From positions 62,001 through 126,000 of the forward strand of contig CALGTV010000065.1 of assembly GCA_937902395.1 (NCBI GenBank): a stretch of DNA of 64,000 nt, in the 5' to 3' direction. A program made the position numbers and the translations under genes. The notes beneath the pieces were generated by a model. It had not been told where the DNA came from, ran no database searches, and saw only the letters and a program-made list of their open reading frames with translations. Source of the stretch: an uncultured Ruminococcus sp. (GTDB lineage: Bacteria; Bacillota; Clostridia; Oscillospirales; Ruminococcaceae). This document shows positions 21,704 to 28,801 of this stretch, piece by piece (position 1 is the first letter of the stretch; each line of letters begins with the position of its first letter).

Positions 21704-22095
21704 TGTCAAAAGGCGAAGAAAAAATTGAAAAACTTTTGCGTTCACGTTTCATCTCTTTTCAGAGAGAAGTGAGCTTTCCTGATTTAAAAAGTTTAAAAGG
21801 TAATTTACTTAGGTTTGACTTTGCGGTTTTCAAAGGAAGATAGTTAGTATGTTTGATAGAATTTGATGGCGAACAACATTTTCATCGAGTTCCATATTTT
21901 CAAAAAACAATTTCCGAATTTAAATAGACTCAAGAGTGGGATAGACGTAAAAACGCATACTGTTTAAGGAAGAGGATACCCTTAATAAGAGTACCCTATT
22001 GGGATTATGATAATCTCACTTTTGAGTCTTTATTTACAAATCCTGTTTATAGAGTTTGTAATAAATATCACAATGATTTATTAAATCGGAGGTGA
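21703..22095 (+). CDS. PD-(D/E)XK / Vsr-like endonuclease, 130 aa, contains two TAG codons
   Basis: Visible only when TAG is read as Gln. Motifs match small phage PD-(D/E)XK nucleases: RFDFAVF (acidic residue on the first core strand), then a LVCLIEFDGEQHFH strand with E-x-D/E-x-H, a D-R-R-K-N helix and IPLIRVPYWD at the end. This order is seen in Vsr-like and free-standing homing endonucleases. ATG 21703 overlaps the preceding stop and the TGA lies 6 bases before the next GTG. TAGs follow FKGR and FK. Likely a DNA endonuclease, either a repair enzyme or a free-standing homing enzyme; which of the two cannot be told. Confidence 0.65.
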
Positions 22096-22101
22096 GAATG
22101 A

Positions 22102-22596
22102 GTGAACGAAGTAATTATCGCAGCTATTGCCGCCGGCTTAGGTTCTGTTATTACTATAGTCGGAAAGGTTATCGTAGATATTATAAAGGCGAAAAAGGAG
22201 CCTGACCAAAGTGATTTGGAACTTAAGGATGAATTGGAGAGAGAAAAGGAGAAAAATGAAGCGGCTATCGAAGCATTTACTAATTTTGGAAAAGAGATAA
22301 AAAGTTCTGTTGAGGACTTAAAGAATGATTTAACGCAGAAGATTGAAGACGTGGACAAAAGATTGGACGATATGGATAAAAGAATTGAGGGCTATCGTAA
22401 GGAGACACGCGAGATAAACAAATCTGCTATTAGACATTCAATAACCGAGATTTATTTTGAGCATTGTGATAGCAAAACATTGGATATGAGAACTAAAGAG
22501 GACCTATGCTCACTATATAATGCTTATAGTAGTATAGGAGGTAACTCTTTTGCTCATGAATTATATGAAGAAATGATGACGTGGCAAGTTAAATAA
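22102..22596 (+). CDS. Membrane-anchored coiled-coil protein, 164 aa
   Basis: GTG start at 22102, 7 bases after GGAGGTGA; the nearby ATG 22098 is out of frame. One N-terminal membrane segment (residues 4-28, Ile/Ala/Gly-rich) is followed by a long charged coiled coil (about 32-115, with heptad runs such as EELEREKEKNEAAIEAF) and a C-terminal helical domain with HSITEIYFEHC and YEEMMTW. This layout is common among phage lysis-cassette or membrane accessory proteins, though here it sits among replication genes. No TAG. Confidence 0.65.
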   Translation: MNEVIIAAIAAGLGSVITIVGKVIVDIIKAKKEPDQSDLELKDELEREKEKNEAAIEAFTNFGKEIKSSVEDLKNDLTQKIEDVDKRLDDMDKRIEGYRKETREINKSAIRHSITEIYFEHCDSKTLDMRTKEDLCSLYNAYSSIGGNSFAHELYEEMMTWQVK

Positions 22597-22605
22597 TACT
22601 TATAT

Positions 22606-22629
22606 GAGGGCAGGCAACTGCCCTCTTTT
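22606..22629 (+). terminator. Terminator after the coiled-coil gene
   Basis: Perfect 8-bp stem GAGGGCAG/CTGCCCTC, 4-base loop, TTTT; it abuts the next -35 box. Confidence 0.85.
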
Positions 22630-22630
22630 C

Positions 22631-22659
22631 TTGACTTTTTATAAAAATTATGATATTCT
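22631..22659 (+). promoter_or_regulatory. Promoter for the Cys-rich protein and RNase H genes
   Basis: TTGACT, 17 bases, TATTCT with TG extended -10, followed by TATTATAGA. Confidence 0.8.
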
Positions 22660-22690
22660 TATTATAGAATTAAATGAAAGGAGAATTCAT

Positions 22691-22963
22691 ATGAGCGATA
22701 CACTTTTAAAATGTAAACATTGTAAATATGCAAGAAAAGCAGAGAACTCTGAATATGTAGGTTGCGCCGCCGCGGTTCGACAGGATAGTGTTGACTGGTT
22801 TGAATTTTATAGGAGAAGAGAAATAGCAACTGGTTGGGTTAATCTTAACTCTTATCCTGATGGTAACGGAGGTTTCGGAATGATTACCAACGGTATTCCC
22901 TGCTTTAACCCCGAAGACAAATGTCCACATTTTGAACTAAGAGAGGAGCGTACAAATGCCTGA
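22691..22963 (+). CDS. Cys-rich small protein, probable zinc ribbon, 90 aa
   Basis: Begins MSDTLLKCKHCKYARK with a CxxC pair, and has further Cys at VGCAAA, IPCFNP and DKCPHF, enough for a metal site. ATG 22691 follows GGAG. The 3' end overlaps the RNase H start by 8 bases. A zinc-ribbon adaptor or nucleic-acid-binding protein is plausible; no family name recognised. Confidence 0.6.
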   Translation: MSDTLLKCKHCKYARKAENSEYVGCAAAVRQDSVDWFEFYRRREIATGWVNLNSYPDGNGGFGMITNGIPCFNPEDKCPHFELREERTNA

Positions 22964-23531
22964 TTTTAAGATTTATACCGATGGTGCCGCAACAATGAGG
23001 AAGATTAACGGTGAGTATGTCCGTGAAGCTGGCGGCTGGGGATATGCCATTCTCGATGGAAATGACGAAGAGGTAATGACAGCTTATGGTGGCGAGAATA
23101 TGACTACAAACAATGCAATGGAGCTGACAGCAATTCGCAATGGTCTTCGTAAGTTCCTTTCATTTGGATATACTGGTAAGACGATTGAAGTTTACTCTGA
23201 CTCTGCATACTGCATTAACATCTTTACTTCTTGGATAAACAGCTGGAAGGCAAATGGTTGGACCAGAGGTAAGAAGCACGAGCCTATTGAGAATGTTGAG
23301 ATTATTAAGGAAATCGACACAATTCTTGAAAATATCAAGAGACGCTTTTGTTCTGTTGAGTTTGTAAAGGTGCGCGGTCATGCAGGCGATAAGTGGAATG
23401 AGGTATGTGATAAACTTGCTGTAAGAGGTAAGATGGAAGATGCTTGCCACGGTATTGAAGTTGCATTATTCCCTCTTCCTAAAACTGGAGAGCAACGCAT
23501 TGCCGCGGACCTTGTGCCGGCGGAATGGTAA
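22956..23531 (+). CDS. rnhA: Ribonuclease HI, 191 aa
   Basis: Removes RNA from RNA-DNA hybrids, such as Okazaki primers. The DEDD-type acidic set is visible: YTDGA with Asp9, NNAMELTAI, VYSDSAYC and, near the end, WNEVCDKLA. KVRGHAGDKWN carries the usual histidine loop. It is somewhat longer than E. coli RNase HI, with a 30-residue C-terminal extension. Overlaps the upstream Cys-rich gene. No TAG. Confidence 0.93.
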   Translation: MPDFKIYTDGAATMRKINGEYVREAGGWGYAILDGNDEEVMTAYGGENMTTNNAMELTAIRNGLRKFLSFGYTGKTIEVYSDSAYCINIFTSWINSWKANGWTRGKKHEPIENVEIIKEIDTILENIKRRFCSVEFVKVRGHAGDKWNEVCDKLAVRGKMEDACHGIEVALFPLPKTGEQRIAADLVPAEW

Positions 23532-23543
23532 TAATAAAAATAG

Positions 23544-23595
23544 ATGGTTCGACTCGAATGACGCAAAAATCTTAGAGTCCGACCATTATTTTTTT
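23544..23595 (+). terminator. Terminator after RNase H
   Basis: Imperfect long stem ATGGTTCGACTC / GAGTCCGACCAT (one wobble, one mismatch) with a 19-base loop and seven T. Confidence 0.75.
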
Positions 23596-23614
23596 ACTTT
23601 ATAATTACCATATC

Positions 23615-23643
23615 TTGACTTTTTAAGTTTAAGGTGGTATAAT
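23615..23643 (+). promoter_or_regulatory. Promoter for glutaredoxin-nrdD unit
   Basis: TTGACT, 17 bases, TATAAT with TG extended -10, then TATTATAGA. It precedes the glutaredoxin gene by 33 bases. Confidence 0.9.
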
Positions 23644-23676
23644 TATTATAGAATAAATAAAAAGGAGTGAAGGACT

Positions 23677-23907
23677 ATGGAAGTTACACTTTATTCAACT
23701 GGCTGTCCCAAGTGTAAGGTATTAAAAAAGAAGCTCGAAGCGGCTAATATTAACTACACAGAAGTGACAGATACGGACAAGGTTTATCAGATTTGCAAGA
23801 GCACTGGTTTCGACAGCGTGCCAATTATTGCAATTGAAGATGGACACATTCTTGACTTTAACAGAGCAATCGCTTGGGTAAAACAGGTAGGTGATAACAA
23901 TGCCTAA
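23677..23907 (+). CDS. Glutaredoxin/NrdH-like redoxin, 76 aa
   Basis: Short thioredoxin-fold protein with redox motif CPKC (Cys10, Cys13) after the first strand MEVTLYST and the cis-proline SVPIIAI loop (about residues 47-53). Such redoxins supply electrons to ribonucleotide reductases. Its 3' end overlaps the nrdD start by 8 bases and a thioredoxin reductase lies downstream, so the three probably form one reducing chain. NrdH or Grx sub-type is not settled by sequence. Confidence 0.85.
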   Translation: MEVTLYSTGCPKCKVLKKKLEAANINYTEVTDTDKVYQICKSTGFDSVPIIAIEDGHILDFNRAIAWVKQVGDNNA

Positions 23908-24935
23908 TATTGGTAGAAAGAATAAGAATTTTACAACACAGTGGAATAAGTTACAGAATGAGTATGGTACAGAACTCGCATACCTTAATGGTTTTGGTGA
24001 TGACCAGCTTTCTCTCGGTGAATTTATTGACAACTTCGTTGATGAACCGGTTGTAGCAGACAGCTCTATTGACTCAAATAGTAACGTAAGAAGAAAGGAT
24101 ATTGTAACACTTCTTTCAGAAATGCCTAAGCCTCATAGAAAGGTTATGGCTTTTCAGAAGATTTATTATGAAATGTAGAAAGAATATGGCTTTAAGGCTG
24201 CTAATGAATGGCTTCGCCGCGATTGGATGGGAGAAATCTATATGCACGACGGAGATACAGCAACCTTTAAGTCTTATTGCTTTGCATATGATTTGAAGGA
24301 TTTGGCTGAGAAAGGTCTTTACTTCCTTGGTGATACATTCAATGCTAAGCCACCAAAGCATCTTACAACCTTTGTTGACTTCGTAAAAGAGTTCATTAAC
24401 TTTGCAAGTAACAGAACTTCAGGTGCAGTAGGTCTTCCTAACCTTATTCCTTATATGTATTATTTCTGGAAAGAGGACCAGAAGAAAGCCTACTTCGGCA
24501 TTACTGAATGGGACGAATATGCTTATCAGAACATTCAGAGATTTATCTATGCCGTTAACCAGCCATGCGTAAGAGATGGACAGCAGTCCGCTTTTACAAA
24601 TACATCTGTATTTGACAGAGAGTATCTTATGGCACTTTTCGGTGGCGCACAATTCCCTAATGGAGAAGATATGGTTGACCATATTGACGGTATTATGGAT
24701 TTCCAGAAGCTTTATATGAAAGCAATGAGCGATATCCGTTCAGAGAATATGTTTACTTTCCCTGTTTCTACAATTTCACTTGTAAGAAAGAATGGAGAGT
24801 TCCTTGACCCTGAATTCGCAGAGTGGGCAATCTTCCATAATATTAAATGGAGTGACTCAAACCTCTTCATTGATGATAATGTTTCAAGCCTTTCTAACTG
24901 TTGCCGCCTTAAGAGCGATATTCGTGACCTCGGGT
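23900..24935 (+). CDS. nrdD: Anaerobic ribonucleotide reductase NrdD, exon 1
   Basis: First exon of class III reductase, joined to 25912-26837 by intron removal to give 653 aa. Class III enzymes make dNTPs by glycyl-radical chemistry and are destroyed by oxygen. Visible here: LPNLIPYMYYFWKE and the catalytic finger-loop SNCCRL with Cys334-Cys335. One in-frame TAG at 24176-24178 (Gln93). The usual N-terminal ATP-cone is not obvious. ATG 23900 follows AGGTGA. The exon ends at T24935 after GACCTCGGG. Confidence 0.93.
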
Positions 24936-25911
24936 ATGTAATAAATGCCCTATTATCCCTTTACCAGTAATCTCTGGGGTATACTTTAAAGTATGCTAAC
25001 GGGGAAACCTGAAGCCCCTGTCGTGAGACACAGGTATGGCAATCCCGTGGGAAATCTTTTCACCTATAATTTCTCTCAGCAAGAGAGGTGATATAGTGAA
25101 GAAAAGCATTTATGTAATCAAAAATAAAATTAATAATAAAATTTATGTAGGTCAAGCAATAGACCCACAACATAGATTTATTGCTCATTTATCAAGAGCT
25201 AAAACAAATGCTGATAATTCTCCTATTCATAATGCGATAGAAGCGTTAGGTAAAGAAAATTTCTATTATGAAATTTTAGAAAAAGATATTGAAGATTATA
25301 ATGAAAAGGAGAAATATTGGATAAAAAGATTAAATTGTAAAATTCCTAATGGATATAATTTAACAGATGGCGGTGAAGAACCACCAACATTTTATGGAGA
25401 AAATCATCCAAGAAGTATTATATCTGATGAAACAGTATATGATATTATTGACGATTTAAAATGGAGTAAATTAACACAAGCACAAATTGCAGAAAAATAT
25501 GGCGTTAATACACAAATGATTACTTCAATTAACAATGGTATAACTCATAAAATAAATTATGTTGATTATCCAATTAGAAAAGGAACCCCATATCATTTAT
25601 TACCAGAAGAAGTTGATAATATACAATGGTTATTACTTAATAGGGAATTTACAATAAAGACTATTGCAGAATACTTCCACGTATCGGAAGGAACAATAAA
25701 ACACATAAATGCTGGAAGAAATTATAAAAATTCTGCTCTATCTTATCCTTTAAAAACAGGTAGAGCAAAAGGTGAAAAGGAACCTGTATCGACTATCCTC
25801 GCCAAGAGGAGTACATTTACTATTGATACGTAAGTGGAAATGGGGATATGCTTGCATAGGATATGTAAGTATAAGAGATAGTCAGTGCCCACAGAAATGT
25901 GGGGTTACACG
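24936..25911 (+). mobile_element. Group I intron in nrdD, 976 bases
   Basis: Interrupts nrdD between DLG-(Y) and FNSIGG. It has td-like core words: GCTAACGGGGAA at 24995-25006, AATCCCGTGGGAAAT at 25041-25055 and a P7 pair GACTATC (25791) with GATAGTC (25877). It follows a 5' exon U and ends in G25911, as group I introns require. Splicing TAT across the junction restores the reading frame exactly (1036 + 926 = 1962 nt, 654 codons) and recreates LGYFNSIGG. Carries the GIY-YIG gene. Confidence 0.9.
25096..25833 (+). CDS. GIY-YIG homing endonuclease in the nrdD intron, 245 aa
   Basis: Starts at GTG 25096 after GAGAGGTGATATA. GIY-YIG domain: SIYVIKNKINNKIYVGQA, an arginine in QHRF, ENFYYEIL with Glu, and NGYNLTDGG at about residue 90. 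The C-terminal part has two HTH/NUMOD-like modules (TQAQIAEKYGVNTQMITSI and FTIKTIAEYFHVSEGTIKHI) that recognise DNA. The enzyme would cut an intronless nrdD to spread the intron. It contains no TAG at all; its glutamines are CAA, in contrast to the dnaE intron enzyme. Its 3' end overlaps the 5' strand of intron P7, so coding and ribozyme constraints overlap. Confidence 0.9.
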   Translation: MKKSIYVIKNKINNKIYVGQAIDPQHRFIAHLSRAKTNADNSPIHNAIEALGKENFYYEILEKDIEDYNEKEKYWIKRLNCKIPNGYNLTDGGEEPPTFYGENHPRSIISDETVYDIIDDLKWSKLTQAQIAEKYGVNTQMITSINNGITHKINYVDYPIRKGTPYHLLPEEVDNIQWLLLNREFTIKTIAEYFHVSEGTIKHINAGRNYKNSALSYPLKTGRAKGEKEPVSTILAKRSTFTIDT

Positions 25912-26837
25912 ATTTTAATTCAATTGGTGGTACTGCATTGAAGGTTGGTTCTGTTAAGGTTAATACAATTAACCTTGCAAGACTCGCACTTGACACAAAT
26001 ACGAAGGAAGAGTATCTTGAAGAATTGAGAGCAAGAACACTTTGTGTTGTTCGTTCACTTCATATTGTTCGTCATATTATTAAGAGAAATGTTGAGAAGG
26101 GATTACTTCCTAATTTCTCATATGGTCTTATCGACTTCGAACACCTTTATAATACAATCGGTTTCATTGGTATTTATGAGACAATGAAGAAATTCGGCTG
26201 TACATATCAGGACAAACTCGGCAATACTTATTACACTCAGGAAGCCGCAGACTTCGGTAAGAAAATTTTCGATACAATGAGAGAAGTTGCTGATAAGTTC
26301 CTTGAGGAAGGCGGCTACGATTACAAGATTAACACAGAGCAGATTCCTGGCGAGAACGCCGCTGCTAAGTTAATGAAGAAAGACCAGTTCTTCTATCCTG
26401 ATGCTGACATTTATGATTTGCCGCTTTACGGTAATCAGTTCATGCCACTTGGTATTAAGTCAACATTACAGGAAAGAGTTCGTGTTCAGGCTATGTTTGA
26501 CGGATTCTGCAACGGTGGCTCAATTCTTCACGCAAACATTGACGCACCTTTCAAGAACTATGAAACTGCAAGACAGATGGTTGAGTATATTGCTGACCAG
26601 GGTGTAACATACTTTGCATTCAACACAAAGATTCAGGCTTGTGAGGACAACCACGCTTTCTATGGAACTACTTGTCCTATTTGTGGCAAGCCTATTGCAA
26701 CAGAGTATACTCGTGTTGTTGGTTTCTTAACTCCTGTTAAGACTTGGACGAAGGCAAGAAAGGCAGAGTATAAAATGAGAAGATGGGAGAAGATTAAATA
26801 TGACCCTACTAACACCACAGGAGAGGGAGAGAATTAA
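25912..26837 (+). CDS. nrdD: Anaerobic ribonucleotide reductase NrdD, exon 2
   Basis: Second exon; continues from T24935 to form Tyr, then FNSIGGTALKVGSVKVNTINL, the classic class III signature. The C-terminus carries a Cys pair CPICGKP and the glycyl-radical motif TRVVGFLTP with Gly616 of the spliced protein, the site of the stable radical made by NrdG. A terminator-like hairpin follows and then nrdG. No TAG in this exon. Confidence 0.93.
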
Positions 26838-26847
26838 TAAGTTATGC

Positions 26848-26879
26848 GAGGAGGCAGCAACTTAGCTGCCTTCTCCTTT
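26848..26879 (+). terminator. Weak terminator-like hairpin after nrdD
   Basis: 11-bp stem with one wobble (GAGGAGGCAGC / GCTGCCTTCTC) and a 6-base loop; only a short T run follows, so partial read-through into nrdG is likely. The stem also includes an AGGAGG sequence. Confidence 0.5.
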
Positions 26880-26880
26880 A

Positions 26881-27063
26881 ATCCCGCCAGAGAAAATTGA
26901 GATAAATGTAAAGTACGAAATAACGCCGCAAGACTTAGAGGTATTAAGAGATATCTTCGGTCAGATATATAAGGACACTTTTGGGAGATATGATGATTCC
27001 CATATGTGGACCTTTGCGGAGTTTAAAAAGGAGAGTAATAATGGAAATAAAGAACTTAGTTGA
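26881..27063 (+). other. Open frame without an obvious start codon, 60 codons
   Basis: An open frame, EINVKYEITPQDLEVLRDIF in its middle, reads as plausible protein between the nrdD hairpin and nrdG and ends at TGA 27061-27063, overlapping the nrdG start. No ATG, GTG or TTG start with a ribosome site lies ahead of the protein-like stretch; CTG 26866 is the only near-cognate option and AGGAGG 26850 precedes it. It may be a truncated gene remnant or use an odd start. Confidence 0.3.
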
Positions 27064-27610
27064 TGAAGATTTTTGTAATTATAGAAAGCCATCAATGTTT
27101 ATTGGTATGCCCCATTGTACTTTTAAGTGTGACAAAGAGTGCGGGCGTAATGTTTGTCAAAATTCTGAGCTTGCTCTCGCGCCGACAATTGATATGAATT
27201 TAGTAGAAATAGCGACAAGATTCTATGAAAATCCAATAACTAAAGCAGTTGTTTTTGGAGGACTTGAACCATTTGATGATTTCGATGATATGATTGAACT
27301 CATTAAAGTTTTTGAAGCTTTATATCGGACTTGTTTCGATATTAAAGAAATGCCTGATATAGTTATTTATACAGGATACTATCCTCATGAGATTGAAGAT
27401 TTACTTCTAAGATTACAAAATGAAACAACTGAAGCAAAGATAATTGTAAAGTTTGGACGCTTTGTCCCTGATAGACCGAGTCGTCTTAGTACGAATCTTG
27501 GAGTAGAACTTGCAAGTGAAAATCAATTTGCCGCTTGTTTAAGAAATGTCCATAATATGGATGCACTTAAAAAGGCTGGATTTGAATTTAAGGAGCGGGA
27601 GAACAGATGA
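27041..27610 (+). CDS. nrdG: Anaerobic RNR-activating radical SAM protein NrdG, 189 aa
   Basis: Generates the glycyl radical on NrdD using S-adenosylmethionine and a 4Fe-4S cluster. The Cys-rich loop is CTFKCDKECGRNVC (from about residue 24), a CX3CX3C-type arrangement rather than the textbook CX3CX2C; VVFGGLEPFDDFDD matches the GGE-like SAM-binding strand. Some Firmicutes-type NrdGs are recalled with an alternative Cys loop of this kind. ATG 27041 follows AAGGAG; the 3' end overlaps the thioredoxin reductase start by 4 bases. No TAG. Confidence 0.85.
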   Translation: MEIKNLVDEDFCNYRKPSMFIGMPHCTFKCDKECGRNVCQNSELALAPTIDMNLVEIATRFYENPITKAVVFGGLEPFDDFDDMIELIKVFEALYRTCFDIKEMPDIVIYTGYYPHEIEDLLLRLQNETTEAKIIVKFGRFVPDRPSRLSTNLGVELASENQFAACLRNVHNMDALKKAGFEFKERENR

Positions 27611-28497
27611 AGGATTTAATTATACTTGGAAATGGAATGGCAGGAATGACTGCCGCATTATATGCAAAAAGAGCGAATCTTGATTTCGACATTATTGGAA
27701 AAGATAGTTATGATTTCGGACAGATTGGTAATGCTATTCTTGTTGAAAACTATCCTTGTTCAGAAAGTAAGAGTGGCTTTGATTTAGCGATGTCCCTTCA
27801 TGACCAGCTTGAAGCCAATGGCGTTGAAATTAAGGAACATGAGATAGAGGACATTTTTAAATTTGATGACTATTACCGCATTTATTGTGCAGATGGCGAG
27901 TCATTTGAAACAAAAACTATTATCTATGCTTTAGGCGCAACTCATAGAGAATTAAAAACTATTGACCAAAATGTTCCAGTACATTACTGTGCGCTTTGTG
28001 ATGGAGCATTATATAAAGATAAACGTGTTGCAGTTATTGGCGGAGGAGACGTTGCTTTTACACAGGCAGAATATCTTTCAAAGATTTGTAAAGAAGTACG
28101 TATTATAATGTGCGACCGTAATGTTACTGCTTCTCCTTCTACTTTTGAAAGGGTTTCAAAAATTCGTAATGTTTATATATGCTATGATTGTCCCGTAGCA
28201 AGAATTACCAAAGATACAAATGGAGTTTTGTGGATTTGGTGTGAAGGAGTAAGAGGACCACTATTTGCAGAAGGAGTTTTCGTATCAATTGGAATGATTC
28301 CTAATACCTCTATTCTCCATTTTGTAAGTCTTACAGAGAATGGCTACATTCCTGCTGATGAAACTGGCGTAACTGATTGCCCAGGTTTCTTCGCCGCCGG
28401 AGACGTTAGAACGAAAAAAGTTCGTCAAAGTGTAACTGCCGCTTCGGACGGAGCAAATGCAGTCCAGTCTGTAATAGACTATTTAAAGAGTCACTAA
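27607..28497 (+). CDS. trxB: Thioredoxin reductase, 296 aa
   Basis: NAD(P)H-dependent flavoprotein that reduces thioredoxin or glutaredoxin-like carriers. FAD motif IILGNGMAGMTAA (residues 5-17), redox active YCALCDGA with CxxC at about residues 128-131, NAD(P) motif VAVIGGGDVAFTQAE, and the C-terminal FAD motif FFAAGDVR. Length matches low-molecular-weight TrxR. It starts inside the nrdG end. With the upstream redoxin it likely keeps the ribonucleotide reductase supplied with electrons. No TAG. Confidence 0.92.
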   Translation: MKDLIILGNGMAGMTAALYAKRANLDFDIIGKDSYDFGQIGNAILVENYPCSESKSGFDLAMSLHDQLEANGVEIKEHEIEDIFKFDDYYRIYCADGESFETKTIIYALGATHRELKTIDQNVPVHYCALCDGALYKDKRVAVIGGGDVAFTQAEYLSKICKEVRIIMCDRNVTASPSTFERVSKIRNVYICYDCPVARITKDTNGVLWIWCEGVRGPLFAEGVFVSIGMIPNTSILHFVSLTENGYIPADETGVTDCPGFFAAGDVRTKKVRQSVTAASDGANAVQSVIDYLKSH

Positions 28498-28527
28498 TTG
28501 TGTGGACCATGTCGGAGATGATGCCTT

Positions 28528-28737
28528 ATGAATAAATGTGATTTTTGTATTTGTAAAACTTGTGCCATTGCGTATTACAATGGTGGAGCGCCAGGATGCG
28601 GAGATTGCTGGCTTTGTGAAGGAACACCAAATTAGCATGGAGTGACAACTTGTCATGAGTATTATAATCCAACTCCACGCGAAAGAAAACCAAGTCCATA
28701 CGATGAAATAAAAGGTGAGAAAGAAAGTCAAGAGTAA
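28528..28737 (+). CDS. Cys-rich small protein with TAG, 69 aa
   Basis: Reads MNKCDFCICKTC... with eight Cys in the first 45 residues (CxxCxC, C, GCGDCWLC, TTC) and one TAG at residue 36. Likely binds zinc or an iron-sulfur centre. ATG 28528 lies about 10 bases after GGAG. The final codons also form the left arm of the composite terminator with the next -35 box. No family recognised. Confidence 0.55.
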
Positions 28738-28749
28738 TTCTTGACTTTT
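28724..28749 (+). terminator. Composite terminator overlapping the gyrB promoter
   Basis: 10-bp perfect stem AAAGTCAAGA/TCTTGACTTT with 5-base loop; its descending arm contains the TTGACT -35 box of the next promoter. Confidence 0.7.
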
Positions 28750-28769
28750 CTTTTATTTTGTGATAAAAT
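28741..28769 (+). promoter_or_regulatory. Promoter for gyrB
   Basis: TTGACT, 17 bases, TAAAAT with TG extended -10, then AAGTATAGA. Confidence 0.85.
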
Positions 28770-28801
28770 AAAGTATAGAAAAATGAAAAGGAGTGGATAT
28801 A

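Noticed and set aside
22098..22100. ATG start for the coiled-coil gene
   Set aside because: It is out of frame with the long coding sequence; GTG 22102 is in frame with better spacing.
23544..23586. tRNA-like GGTTCGACTC after RNase H
   Set aside because: No acceptor, D or anticodon arms fit; it is the left arm of a terminator hairpin.
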